A program made the position numbers and the translations under genes. 64,000 nucleotides of DNA from JAQWCH01 sp050952725 (GTDB taxonomy: Bacteria; Bacillota_I; Bacilli_A; RFN20; CAG-826), in NCBI GenBank assembly GCA_050952725.1, contig JBMNLN010000001.1:1116001-1180000 (forward strand), read 5' to 3'. How positions within the stretch are numbered: position 1 is the first letter of the stretch; each line of letters starts with the position of its first letter. The notes below the pieces were generated by a model that made no database searches, had not been told where the DNA came from, and saw only the letters and a program-made list of their open reading frames with translations. This document shows positions 52,725 to 61,546 of the stretch, piece after piece.

Positions 52725-53927
52725 ATGAAAGAAATTCGCCGGGTTCTCGCCCTGATTCGCAAAGCTGATGAACACTATAATCTCTTCGAAAGAGGCGACC
52801 GCATTGTCCTTGGGGTCTCAGGCGGAAAAGATTCTCTGCTGCTTTTTCATGCTTTGAAACTCTATCAGAAATTTGTCGGTAAAGATTTTACCCTCTTTCC
52901 CGTGCTGCTTGATTTAGGTTTTCCGACCTTTGATGCAACTCCGGTTCAACAATTTATCGCTCGTTATGGTGACGAACTAATCATCGCCGATGCAACAACG
53001 ATTTTTCCGATTCTGCTCGAGCAACAAAAACGGCAAAAACTCGACCACCTGCCTTGTTCGATTTGCTCGCGGATGAAAAAAGCGGCGATTAATCGCGTCG
53101 CCCATAGTTTAAACGCGAATAAAGTCGCTTTTGCCCATCATGTCGATGATGCGATTGAGACCTTGGTCCTCAATGCTATTTATGGGGGGAGAATCGCCAC
53201 TTTCGCCCCGAAGATGTTCTTAAGCGAGGCGAAAATCACCTTGATTCGCCCGTTGATTCTGGTCAAAGAAAAGATGATTATCAAATCTTGCCAAGAGTTA
53301 AAAATACCAGTGATGCTCTCGCCTTGTCCGAGTGATCAGGAAACCAAACGCACGGATGTTAAAGAATTACTGACTAAGATTTATAAGCATTTCCCAGAAG
53401 CGGAGCATAACTTTGTCACCTTGCTCAATAACGAACCGCAACGGGATTTATGGGAAGATAAACTCGAATTGCCTACCGCCCTTCCCGAACTCAAAGTTCG
53501 CCCCGTCTCGACGATGAAGGATAAAACCGCCGTCCTCTATATCCGCAGTAAAGTCTTTATCGAGGAACAAGGGATTACCCTGGATGAAGAGATCACTAAC
53601 GAGGAAAACGACGCGCAATACTTCCTTTTGCTCCATCATGACCGACCGATTGGCACCATTCGCTATCTAGAACATCAAGATCATTTCCATCTGGGGCGCT
53701 TTGCCCTGCTCCAAGAAGCCCGAGGGCAAGGTTATGGAACGATTTTTCTTCAATTCATCGAAAAATATCTCAGTGAGCGCGTCGATCCTTTAAAACTCAC
53801 CTTTAATGGCCAAGCCAACCTCGATTCTTTCTATCAAAAAAGAGGCTATACGCGCCTTGGTCAACCTTTCCTCGAGGCGGGGATTCTTCATTACCGTTAC
53901 GAAAAGATCATCAGTAAGAATAAATAA
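52725..53927 (+). CDS. TtcA-like tRNA 2-thiolation ATPase fused to a GNAT acetyltransferase
   Basis: 400 aa. Residues 1-235 form a PP-loop ATPase of the TtcA/TtuA type: SGGKDS at 32-37, CSIC at 111-114 and a third Cys at 201 (SPCPSD), the pattern that holds a 4Fe-4S cluster in relatives. Residues ~255-400 form a GNAT domain of the ElaA/YjcF type, with VFIEEQG and the acetyl-CoA loop RGQGYG at 333-338. The first part would thiolate a tRNA base (C32 or U54); the acceptor of the acetyl group is unknown. One open frame with no stop or frameshift. Confidence 0.85.
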   Translation: MKEIRRVLALIRKADEHYNLFERGDRIVLGVSGGKDSLLLFHALKLYQKFVGKDFTLFPVLLDLGFPTFDATPVQQFIARYGDELIIADATTIFPILLEQQKRQKLDHLPCSICSRMKKAAINRVAHSLNANKVAFAHHVDDAIETLVLNAIYGGRIATFAPKMFLSEAKITLIRPLILVKEKMIIKSCQELKIPVMLSPCPSDQETKRTDVKELLTKIYKHFPEAEHNFVTLLNNEPQRDLWEDKLELPTALPELKVRPVSTMKDKTAVLYIRSKVFIEEQGITLDEEITNEENDAQYFLLLHHDRPIGTIRYLEHQDHFHLGRFALLQEARGQGYGTIFLQFIEKYLSERVDPLKLTFNGQANLDSFYQKRGYTRLGQPFLEAGILHYRYEKIISKNK

Positions 53928-53990
53928 AAGCGACGCTTAGCAAACGTGACCGCACATGATCAAGGCATCAAGGCATCGCTTTTTTTAATG
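53926..53990. terminator. long-loop hairpin between converging ttcA-GNAT and msmK
   Basis: AAAAGCGA (53926-53933) pairs with TCGCTTTT (53976-53983) over a ~42-nt loop that contains repeated GGCATCAA units. T-runs follow on both strands. The stem overlaps the stop codon of the plus-strand gene. Confidence 0.5.
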
Positions 53991-54003
53991 CTTTGGGTCG
54001 TAT

Positions 54004-55485
54004 TTAATGCAAAATGCTCTTTTCCCCTTCGTTTTCCCGCGCGGAGAACAGGTGGATTTTGCTGGGGGGAAATTCGACATGAAGTTCTTCACCATGGGTG
54101 ATAATCATGCGTTTAGGGACTTTAATCACGAGACTCGTGTCCGAAAGATTGACATGTCTTTCCTCCCTGAGCAAGTCCGCGTAAATCAGCGTTTCACTCC
54201 CAAGAATTTCTCCGAGGCGCGCATAGACTTTAATGCCCCCGGACTCGACTAGTTTAATATCCTCGGGGCGAATGCCAAAAATCACAGCATTTTCTTGACC
54301 ATTATCATATTCCTGATCAACTTTTCGCATCGCTTCATCGGCGATTTCAAGGCGATTATCACCGGGTAGAGTAATGATGTTTTGATGCTTTTCCATCTGG
54401 ATTTGCGCTTCAAAAAAATTCATCTGGGGAGTCCCTAAAAAGCCTGCAACAAAGCGATTTTTCGGAAAATCATAAAGATTGGTCGGGGTATCGATTTGCT
54501 GGGCAATTCCCTGATGCATCACCACAATTCGCGTCCCCATGGTCATCGCTTCAACCTGATCATGGGTGACATAGATAAACGTGGTATCTAATTGGTGATA
54601 TAAATTGGTGATTTCAATCCGCATCTGGGCGCGCAACTTCGCATCGAGATTCGATAAGGGTTCATCGAGAAGAAAGAGTTTAGGACGGCGGACAATCGCT
54701 CGCCCCAAAGCGACGCGTTGTCTTTGACCCCCCGACATGGCTTTCGGGCGACGCTCGAGCAATTCTTCAATATCGAGAATTTTCGCGGCGGCGCGAATCC
54801 GAGTATCGATTTCTTCTCGCGTGAGGCGCCCATCTTTAAATAAGGGGATTTCATGGGTGGAAAAATACGCTTGATCCTGGCGAATTTCCTCATCTTTTTT
54901 GTAGTATTCATCGAGCAATTCTCCATCGAAACGATGGGAGAGTTTCCTCAATCTGCGGTTGAGTTTTTCGAGTTTTCGCGATGGGTGATCAGCTTGGATT
55001 TGCGCGGTCAAAACAGCGATTTCGCTCTGGAGTTTTTCTTGGAGTTGAATTTGTTTTTGATTGCGTTTTCGCTCCGCGGCCATCATCTTTAATAAGGTGT
55101 GATCAATGCCGCGGATGGGCTCACCTTGCGGGTCAAGACGGGGGATTTTAATCCGCATATTCTTAAGGCCGAATTCCATATTTTGATAAGCGGTCATATG
55201 CGGATAAAGCGCATAATTTTGAAACACCATGGCGATATTGCGATATTTGGGCTCGACTTGATTCATCAATTCCCCATCGATGAATAATTTTCCCGTGGTG
55301 ATCTCCTCTAGACCGGCGATCATCCGTAAAGTAGTCGATTTGCCACATCCCGAAGGACCGACAAAGACAATGAATTCTTTTTCTTGGACTTCGAGATTAA
55401 AGTCGCGGACGGCAATGACATCTTCATCGCGTTTACGCCCACCAGGATAGACCTTCGTCACATGTTCTAATTTGAGTGTCGCCAT
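54004..55485 (-). CDS. msmK: sugar ABC transporter ATPase (MsmK/UgpC family) with an insertion
   Basis: 493 aa; relatives have ~365. Walker A GPSGCGKST at ~43, Q-loop VFQNYALYP, signature MSGGQRQ at ~250, Walker B LFLLDEP, H-loop YVTHD and a C-terminal TOBE domain are all present. About 108 extra residues, rich in Lys/Glu/Leu and probably helical, lie between FGLKN (~109) and TREEIDTRI (~222), in the helical subdomain that touches the permeases. Similar long forms occur in mollicutes. It probably powers the second locus and perhaps other sugar importers. GAGGAGG before the ATG. Confidence 0.92.
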   Translation of the reverse strand: MATLKLEHVTKVYPGGRKRDEDVIAVRDFNLEVQEKEFIVFVGPSGCGKSTTLRMIAGLEEITTGKLFIDGELMNQVEPKYRNIAMVFQNYALYPHMTAYQNMEFGLKNMRIKIPRLDPQGEPIRGIDHTLLKMMAAERKRNQKQIQLQEKLQSEIAVLTAQIQADHPSRKLEKLNRRLRKLSHRFDGELLDEYYKKDEEIRQDQAYFSTHEIPLFKDGRLTREEIDTRIRAAAKILDIEELLERRPKAMSGGQRQRVALGRAIVRRPKLFLLDEPLSNLDAKLRAQMRIEITNLYHQLDTTFIYVTHDQVEAMTMGTRIVVMHQGIAQQIDTPTNLYDFPKNRFVAGFLGTPQMNFFEAQIQMEKHQNIITLPGDNRLEIADEAMRKVDQEYDNGQENAVIFGIRPEDIKLVESGGIKVYARLGEILGSETLIYADLLREERHVNLSDTSLVIKVPKRMIITHGEELHVEFPPSKIHLFSARENEGEKSILH

Positions 55486-55511
55486 GTTAACCTCCTCTTC
55501 CGTAATCGGGA

Positions 55512-56669
55512 CTAGTCCTTGCGGCGCTGACTACTAATCGCAAACCGCAAGATATGCTCGCGCCCAAGATAAGCGGCCCCGATGATTTTGCCTTGTTCTT
55601 TTAAGGAGGAAAAACAAATCTCAGGACTTGAGGGTTCGGTTTTTAAACTCGCGCGCACGGCGTCTAAATACTCCGACCCAAACTTGACAATTTGCCCAGA
55701 GAGGACAATCACGGCAATATCGGTGACATCAAATACTTCTTGCAGCGCTGCTCCGAGAATAGTCGCTGAGTTTAAGATGAGACTTTTAACTTGATGATTC
55801 GTGTGAAATAATGCGATTAATTCTTCCCGACTCACCGGATGCCCGATGATTTTTTCCGCTTCCGCGGCTAAATAGCGCAAGGAAATATAGTCATCTAACA
55901 CCTCGGAGCGCTTGCCATCGTGATATTTAATCAAACCGAATTCCCCAGCAAAACCACCATCGCCGATAAAGAGGCGACGATCGATGATAAACGCACCGCC
56001 AATACCCCAGTCAACGGAAATAAAAAGCGCATTCGGCGTATCGCAGAGCATCCCCTGTTTAATCTCGCCATAAGCGATTAAATTGATATCGTTGACCAAG
56101 ATGATAAAAATTTCGCCAAATTGCCGCGCAAAACGCTTTTGAATAAAGTGCGGTTCGGTAAATAAATCGGGAGAAAATTGCTTGGAACGGACTAATTCAC
56201 CCGCTTTATCGACGCGACCTGGGACGGAGATGACGATGCTTTTTAAAGGAATGTCTTTAACTTCATATTCCGTTACCACTTGTTGGGCGGCAGCGATGAC
56301 CAAATCCAAAGCGAAAACATCATATTTTTCTAAGGCGATGACTTTTTCTGCGAGGACTTGATTATGCAATGAGCAAAGCGAAATGGTCGCTTGGAAATTG
56401 GAAATATCAACCGCGAGGACCAAACCGAAATTGTCGTCAAGATCATAGAGGACACGGCGGCGACCATAACCAGCCACCGAGGTCGTATGGAGCACTTTGA
56501 TAATTCCCGCCTGCTCCAATTGTTTGATAATCGCGGAAGCGGTCGCACTGGAAACCGAAAGCTCTTGGGCGATTTCGGTACCGGAGCGCGGTTTTTTTAA
56601 AATCATCTCGATAACGGTCGCATTGTTCACTTCACGTAAATAAGTTTGATCTTTTCCTACTTTTTTCAT
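55512..56669 (-). CDS. ROK-family transcriptional repressor
   Basis: 385 aa. The N-terminal winged helix (SGTEIAQELSVSSATASAIIKQLE, read in parts) is followed by a ROK sugar-kinase-like domain (LAVDISNF, SVDWGIGGAFII, GGFAGEFGL). The usual zinc motif CxCGxxGC after GEFGH is missing; the sequence goes GEFGLIKYHDGKRSEV. The catalytic Asp is also not conserved in kinase form, so it is a regulator. It is cotranscribed with the transporter it probably controls. Confidence 0.88.
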   Translation of the reverse strand: MKKVGKDQTYLREVNNATVIEMILKKPRSGTEIAQELSVSSATASAIIKQLEQAGIIKVLHTTSVAGYGRRRVLYDLDDNFGLVLAVDISNFQATISLCSLHNQVLAEKVIALEKYDVFALDLVIAAAQQVVTEYEVKDIPLKSIVISVPGRVDKAGELVRSKQFSPDLFTEPHFIQKRFARQFGEIFIILVNDINLIAYGEIKQGMLCDTPNALFISVDWGIGGAFIIDRRLFIGDGGFAGEFGLIKYHDGKRSEVLDDYISLRYLAAEAEKIIGHPVSREELIALFHTNHQVKSLILNSATILGAALQEVFDVTDIAVIVLSGQIVKFGSEYLDAVRASLKTEPSSPEICFSSLKEQGKIIGAAYLGREHILRFAISSQRRKD

Positions 56670-56672
56670 AAA

Positions 56673-59663
56673 TCACCCTACCAATCCTATAATTTTACCA
56701 TTGTAAGACACCGCGAGCATCACCCCGTGATTTTCCGCGGTCATCCGGCCAGTTTTTAAGCCATCCGCTGTGGAGTAATCGACATCGTTGGCGTTGAGCA
56801 CTTGACAATTAATCATATTGACATTTTCTAAGTAACCTTGGGTGCCGATGATGCCGGCAAGACAGCCGCACCAACTGCGCGCTTCGACTTGGATATTTTC
56901 AAAGTGGACATCGAATAACTGCCCATTCAAAGCCCCAAAAAAGCCGACCTGATAACGCGAAGAGCGCTCGGCACTCGCTTGGGCTTCGGGGCTTAAAGTA
57001 AAGTAGCTTTCCGAATCGGTAATCCGAGCATTTTTAATCGTATGGCCCAGTCCATAAATTTTTCCAGTAAAAGGATGGCTTTCACCGGTTTCCGTTGTGA
57101 AACCGATACTGAAAATCTTCTCCCCTGCAAAATCGATATCCGCAGTTAAAACGAAGGTTTTATCGTAATTTTCATAGCGATCTACATCAAAATCAACTAA
57201 GTTAAAATAATGTTTGAAGTCGGCGACGCTACTGATTTCAAGATAATCTTCGGCTATGTGGTCGATCGAGGGACGCGGATGGGAGAAATAACATGCATAG
57301 GCGCGATAATAGGTTTGATCGGCCAGACGAACACAAAATTCCTGCGTAATCTCGGGGAGGGTTTTTATCTCCGCAGCCGCGATCGTGATTTGTTGACCGG
57401 AGATGGCAATCGGAAGCTCGCGGTCTTGTCGATAAACTTTAACATTGGTTAAATCGACCGATGCCGGCAGCGTCAAAATCAAATCATCGCTCTCATCTTC
57501 ATATAAAACCCATACTTTTTGGTCCCCAAAATATTGCGGGCGATTGAGGATAAGCTCCTTCGTGATTTCTTCATTTCCCGCGGAGGCGCGAAGGGTAATC
57601 GTATTGCCAACTAATCTTTCGATGGTTTCATCAATGATGAGAAGATTATCGATGATCTGCGCGCCAATCACATTGGGCGTCATGATCTCCCAAGTTACTT
57701 CTTGAATCGCAGTTTCTGGTAAAACAGTTGCTTTTAAGAGATAACTTCGGCTCGGTTCGATCCAATCAGGTAAGGTTTCATCAAGGATAAGGCTTGCAAC
57801 TGGATCAAAGATCTCTACTGTCACTTGGTCAACTAAAGTCACCCCATCATAGTAGAGTTCGGCCTTAATTTGACATTGACTCGCCGCTTCAAGAGTCGCG
57901 GTGAGCGTGCCCGCGCTCAAAAGACAGCCACTGCCATCAAGGGTATAGACGACCAACGAAGCAAATGCGGCTTGTAAAGACGAAGGATAAATTTCAACAT
58001 CGACCGAGGTACTTTCACCTCGGACTAGTTGTTTAGTTCCCACCTTGAGGCGAAGCGACAAGGGAAGATAAAAGGGAATCAATGATTTAAGCGTTGGTTG
58101 CTCACCGTTAAATTCCCAAAAAGCGGGATCTAAATCCGCCGTTTGTAAGTCGCTCAAATCCGATAAAACCGCGGAATTAAGCGCCGGTAAACCGTGATTG
58201 AATTCGCCCTCTAACGAACTGACGCCGTAGCAATGGCGAATAATCCCTTGATTCATCCCCGCAAACACCCCGACGAGATCTTCCCCCGTGGCTTTTCCAA
58301 GGCAATAGGAGTTTTCAATCACCCCGAAATTATTGCCCACAAACCCCCCGATACTATGAAAATTCTTCTCCCCATAATCATTGTTGACATCGACATCACT
58401 CCAGCAATTTTGAATCGTCCCCGCATTGACTCCCGCGATACTGCCGGAAAACGAACGCACTTGCGAAACTGTGCCGTTATCCACGAGGCCGAGATTTTTA
58501 ATCACGCCCAGATGATTGACATAGCCGAATAATCCCGCATTATAAGCTAATTCATCACAGCGATTGATGAAAAAGCCCGAAATCGTATGTCCATTGCCAT
58601 CAAAAGTCCCATTAAAGGTCTGCGCTAAGGCGGTGCCATCGTTGACATCGTGATAGATGCCGATCGGCTTCCACCCCCGTCCATGATTATAACCAGCCCC
58701 ACCTGGGGCCAAATAGGAGGTTAAATCGATATCGTTGGCCAGCACATAATAACCGCTGAGGGTTTCCTTGGAATGATTGATTCCCTGCAAATCAGCAGCG
58801 GTTTTAATCAATTTCGTCGCCTTGATCAAGGTGACATTGACGATATTATGTCCGGTGACGATATGGAGCGTACTCTCCCCATGGGCGAGATCATCCGCTA
58901 TCTCGCTTTGAAATTTCAGGCACGCGGTCAGAGGATCAAAACTATATAAATCCTCGCTGATTAAGCGGCGATTGCTAAAGACAGCTCTGACCTTCTTTTC
59001 ATATTGGGGGGAGACAAAATCAGAAAAATCCAAATGATAATAAACAGGATAATGGCTCCCTTCTTCCATGACTTGATAGGTGTTCTTCGCACGCGCTAAT
59101 TCGGTTTTAGCAACGATGAAGGTCTTTTCCGCCTGTACACCTAGTGAGGAGATGGTAATAGTGATTAAGGTACCATCACTGACAAAACTCCTGATAGTTA
59201 AGCGTCCGGTAATTTGGTCAATCCGAACTCCAGCGACTTCCTCTTTTAAATGATAGGCAATCGCGGAATTGACACTGCTATAAGCGATGACATGATCCCC
59301 ATCCATCAAATATTCAATCGTCGGTTCAAAGGTCAATTCTGGAGCGACAAGATCGTTCATCAAGGTGACGACAACAGGAAGAGCGCTGTATTTTTTACTT
59401 TTCGCCCCAACTAAGATTTGACTGCCATGGGGAACGGTGTTTTCAAAGGTGATCACTCCCGTTTTCGCTTCGACTTTTACCGCTTCATAAGCGGAACGGA
59501 CTAGATAATACTCGACTTGATGTCGCCCAGTCACCATCACCTTTTCCCCCGAACGCAGATAATATTCGGATTGGCTAAAGCGAAAGCGCTCATCTTTTTG
59601 ACCGCAGCTAAATAAACAAGTGATTAACAGTGTCAAAATGCCCAAGCGCAAAAACTTTTTCAT
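56673..59663 (-). CDS. surface lipoprotein with GLUG-like repeats
   Basis: 996 aa with lipobox LFSC (Cys20). The N-terminal third has Ig-like repeats (HQVEYYLVRS, LTIRSFVSDGTLITITISS). The region ~300-510 and the C-terminal ~160 residues carry GLUG-type beta-helix repeats (TFNGTFDGNGHTISGF, GSIAGVNAGTIQNCW, KIYGLGHTIKNA). No enzyme motif. The module type is like, but not identical to, that of the island surface proteins. It overlaps the permease by 4 nt. Confidence 0.75.
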   Translation of the reverse strand: MKKFLRLGILTLLITCLFSCGQKDERFRFSQSEYYLRSGEKVMVTGRHQVEYYLVRSAYEAVKVEAKTGVITFENTVPHGSQILVGAKSKKYSALPVVVTLMNDLVAPELTFEPTIEYLMDGDHVIAYSSVNSAIAYHLKEEVAGVRIDQITGRLTIRSFVSDGTLITITISSLGVQAEKTFIVAKTELARAKNTYQVMEEGSHYPVYYHLDFSDFVSPQYEKKVRAVFSNRRLISEDLYSFDPLTACLKFQSEIADDLAHGESTLHIVTGHNIVNVTLIKATKLIKTAADLQGINHSKETLSGYYVLANDIDLTSYLAPGGAGYNHGRGWKPIGIYHDVNDGTALAQTFNGTFDGNGHTISGFFINRCDELAYNAGLFGYVNHLGVIKNLGLVDNGTVSQVRSFSGSIAGVNAGTIQNCWSDVDVNNDYGEKNFHSIGGFVGNNFGVIENSYCLGKATGEDLVGVFAGMNQGIIRHCYGVSSLEGEFNHGLPALNSAVLSDLSDLQTADLDPAFWEFNGEQPTLKSLIPFYLPLSLRLKVGTKQLVRGESTSVDVEIYPSSLQAAFASLVVYTLDGSGCLLSAGTLTATLEAASQCQIKAELYYDGVTLVDQVTVEIFDPVASLILDETLPDWIEPSRSYLLKATVLPETAIQEVTWEIMTPNVIGAQIIDNLLIIDETIERLVGNTITLRASAGNEEITKELILNRPQYFGDQKVWVLYEDESDDLILTLPASVDLTNVKVYRQDRELPIAISGQQITIAAAEIKTLPEITQEFCVRLADQTYYRAYACYFSHPRPSIDHIAEDYLEISSVADFKHYFNLVDFDVDRYENYDKTFVLTADIDFAGEKIFSIGFTTETGESHPFTGKIYGLGHTIKNARITDSESYFTLSPEAQASAERSSRYQVGFFGALNGQLFDVHFENIQVEARSWCGCLAGIIGTQGYLENVNMINCQVLNANDVDYSTADGLKTGRMTAENHGVMLAVSYNGKIIGLVG

Positions 59664-60553
59664 CCTTTTAGTCCTCCGGCATTCGTCGATTTGATAATGC
59701 GTTTTTGGAAGATCAGATAGATGATTAAAATCGGGATAATCGCGATGAGCATCGAGGCGAAAATACTCGGATAATTACCAGCATTTTCATTTTGAATCAT
59801 CTGAAGACCGACTGCTAGGGTGGTATGACCGCGCGGTAAATAAAGTCGGGGGGTCGCATAATCATTCCAAATCGCGATCGCTTGCAACACCGAACAGGCG
59901 ACTAAAGAACCTTTCGCCTGCGGTAAGACAATCCGGAAGAAAGTTTGCAACCGACCCGCTCCATCAATGGATGCCGCTTCTAAATAACTTGAGGAAATCG
60001 AAGTAAAGGTGCTATAGAGCAGGATGAAATTAAAGCCAAACGCTCCGGAATAAAGGAACAAAACTCCAAAAAAGGCATTCCCTTGATCGAGATGGAGAGT
60101 TTGCATCATCTGGACCTGCGCGGGTAAAGTTCCCACGATGGGGACGATCATCGTAAAAATGGCCACGCCATAGATGATGCCGCGTCCCGCAAATTTAAAT
60201 TTCGCCAACGTATAAGCGGCCACCGCAGAAAAGAAAATATTAATCACCGTTCCTAGTCCCGTTAAAAGCACCGACATCAAAAACATATTGCCAATCGATT
60301 GACCATCGATTTGAAAGTTGATGGTCTCGATAAAATTCAACCCGTATAACTGTTCTGGAAGACCGAAGATATTCGCATCGAATTCCTCGCTGGTTTTAAA
60401 TGAGGAAACGAGCATCCAAAGGAAAGGAAAGAGCAAACTTAAAGCGTAGATGATAAAAATCGCCAACACGCCCCAGCGAATCGCAACATAGAAAAAATCT
60501 TTCTTTTTGCCGAGGTATTTCTGGCCCGCGTAAGCCTGAGATAGATCTTCCAT
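59660..60553 (-). CDS. carbohydrate ABC transporter permease, MalG type
   Basis: 297 aa from ATG 60553 (MEDLSQAYAG), right after the previous stop. GAAGGAG lies 12 nt upstream, while the ATG at 60574 has no RBS. Six membrane segments and the EAA loop EAASIDGAGRLQTFFRIVLP. Confidence 0.9.
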   Translation of the reverse strand: MEDLSQAYAGQKYLGKKKDFFYVAIRWGVLAIFIIYALSLLFPFLWMLVSSFKTSEEFDANIFGLPEQLYGLNFIETINFQIDGQSIGNMFLMSVLLTGLGTVINIFFSAVAAYTLAKFKFAGRGIIYGVAIFTMIVPIVGTLPAQVQMMQTLHLDQGNAFFGVLFLYSGAFGFNFILLYSTFTSISSSYLEAASIDGAGRLQTFFRIVLPQAKGSLVACSVLQAIAIWNDYATPRLYLPRGHTTLAVGLQMIQNENAGNYPSIFASMLIAIIPILIIYLIFQKRIIKSTNAGGLKG

Positions 60554-60554
60554 G

Positions 60555-61544
60555 CTAATAATCCACTCCTTCATATTTTTTGGAAAGTAAACGGCGCACC
60601 AAGAGAATGATCGGGGCCCAAATCAGCGACATTAATAAACCAAAGGCACTGGCCCTTCCATAATCAGAGGGCATGCCACTGGCTGCATCGAGGAAGATGC
60701 TCATCGAAATCGTATAAGCCGCTGCCGTTTGATCACTTGTCAGCAATAATGGTTGGAGATAGAGGGTCAAAACATTGGTCATCCCCACGACGATTAAGGT
60801 GACAATGGTCGGCCAGATACAAGGGATTACCACATGGACGAATTCCTTGAAATAACCCGCGTGGTCGAGTTTAGCGGCTTCGAAGAGCTCTTGGGGAATA
60901 CGAGCAATTGCCCCGCTAAATAAGATGATGTTATAGCCTAACCCCGCCCAGATTAAATAACCGATGATCATCACGGCGGAATATGGGGCAATCCCAAAGA
61001 AACCATCGGGAAAGCCAAGAGCGCGAACCAAGTTGTACAGATAACCGACATCGCCATCAAAAGTCGTCTTATAAGCGAAGGTTAAAGCGACTACCGGAAT
61101 GATATTCGGAAGAAAGAAAATCGCCCGAAAAACATTGGATAAAGGCATTTTCTTATGGAGGAAGTAGGAAAAGATCAGCGATAAGGGCAAGGAGACAAAG
61201 ACCGTGACGATGCCGATCAACAAGGAGTTTAATAAGACTAAGGCGGTATCGTTAATCCAAGTCGCCCCCGAGTTATGAGTCGTGCTATGCAAGAGGTTAT
61301 CGAAAAAATAAGCAAAGTTGGCCAACCCCCAGGTGACATTCCCATAGATATCTTCACTCCGAAAGGCATTGAGGACTGATTGAATATTGACAAACGACCA
61401 AGTTAAGGTGAACTGCAAAACTGGATAAGCCAGCATCAGCACGATAAAAAGATAATCGCGGGTTTGGCGCGAGAGATGTTTTTTCGCATAACGCGGCCGT
61501 TTTCTTTCAGCGCCGACTTGATTGAGATTGCGTAAATCTTCCAT
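60555..61544 (-). CDS. carbohydrate ABC transporter permease, MalF type
   Basis: 329 aa. Basic N-terminus, six membrane segments and the EAA loop EAAKLDHAGYFKEFVHVVIP. It partners the MalG-type permease and probably the divergent binding protein at 63121. Two bases after the GH16 gene. Confidence 0.9.
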   Translation of the reverse strand: MEDLRNLNQVGAERKRPRYAKKHLSRQTRDYLFIVLMLAYPVLQFTLTWSFVNIQSVLNAFRSEDIYGNVTWGLANFAYFFDNLLHSTTHNSGATWINDTALVLLNSLLIGIVTVFVSLPLSLIFSYFLHKKMPLSNVFRAIFFLPNIIPVVALTFAYKTTFDGDVGYLYNLVRALGFPDGFFGIAPYSAVMIIGYLIWAGLGYNIILFSGAIARIPQELFEAAKLDHAGYFKEFVHVVIPCIWPTIVTLIVVGMTNVLTLYLQPLLLTSDQTAAAYTISMSIFLDAASGMPSDYGRASAFGLLMSLIWAPIILLVRRLLSKKYEGVDY

Positions 61545-61546
61545 AC

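Noticed and set aside
52668..52775. 36-residue extension of truB
   Set aside because: It overlaps the divergent promoter and the start of ttcA-GNAT, and family homology begins at MVGIFLLDKQ.
53934..53975. Repeated GGCATCAA units in the terminator loop
   Set aside because: Only two to three short units; no evidence of a functional repeat.
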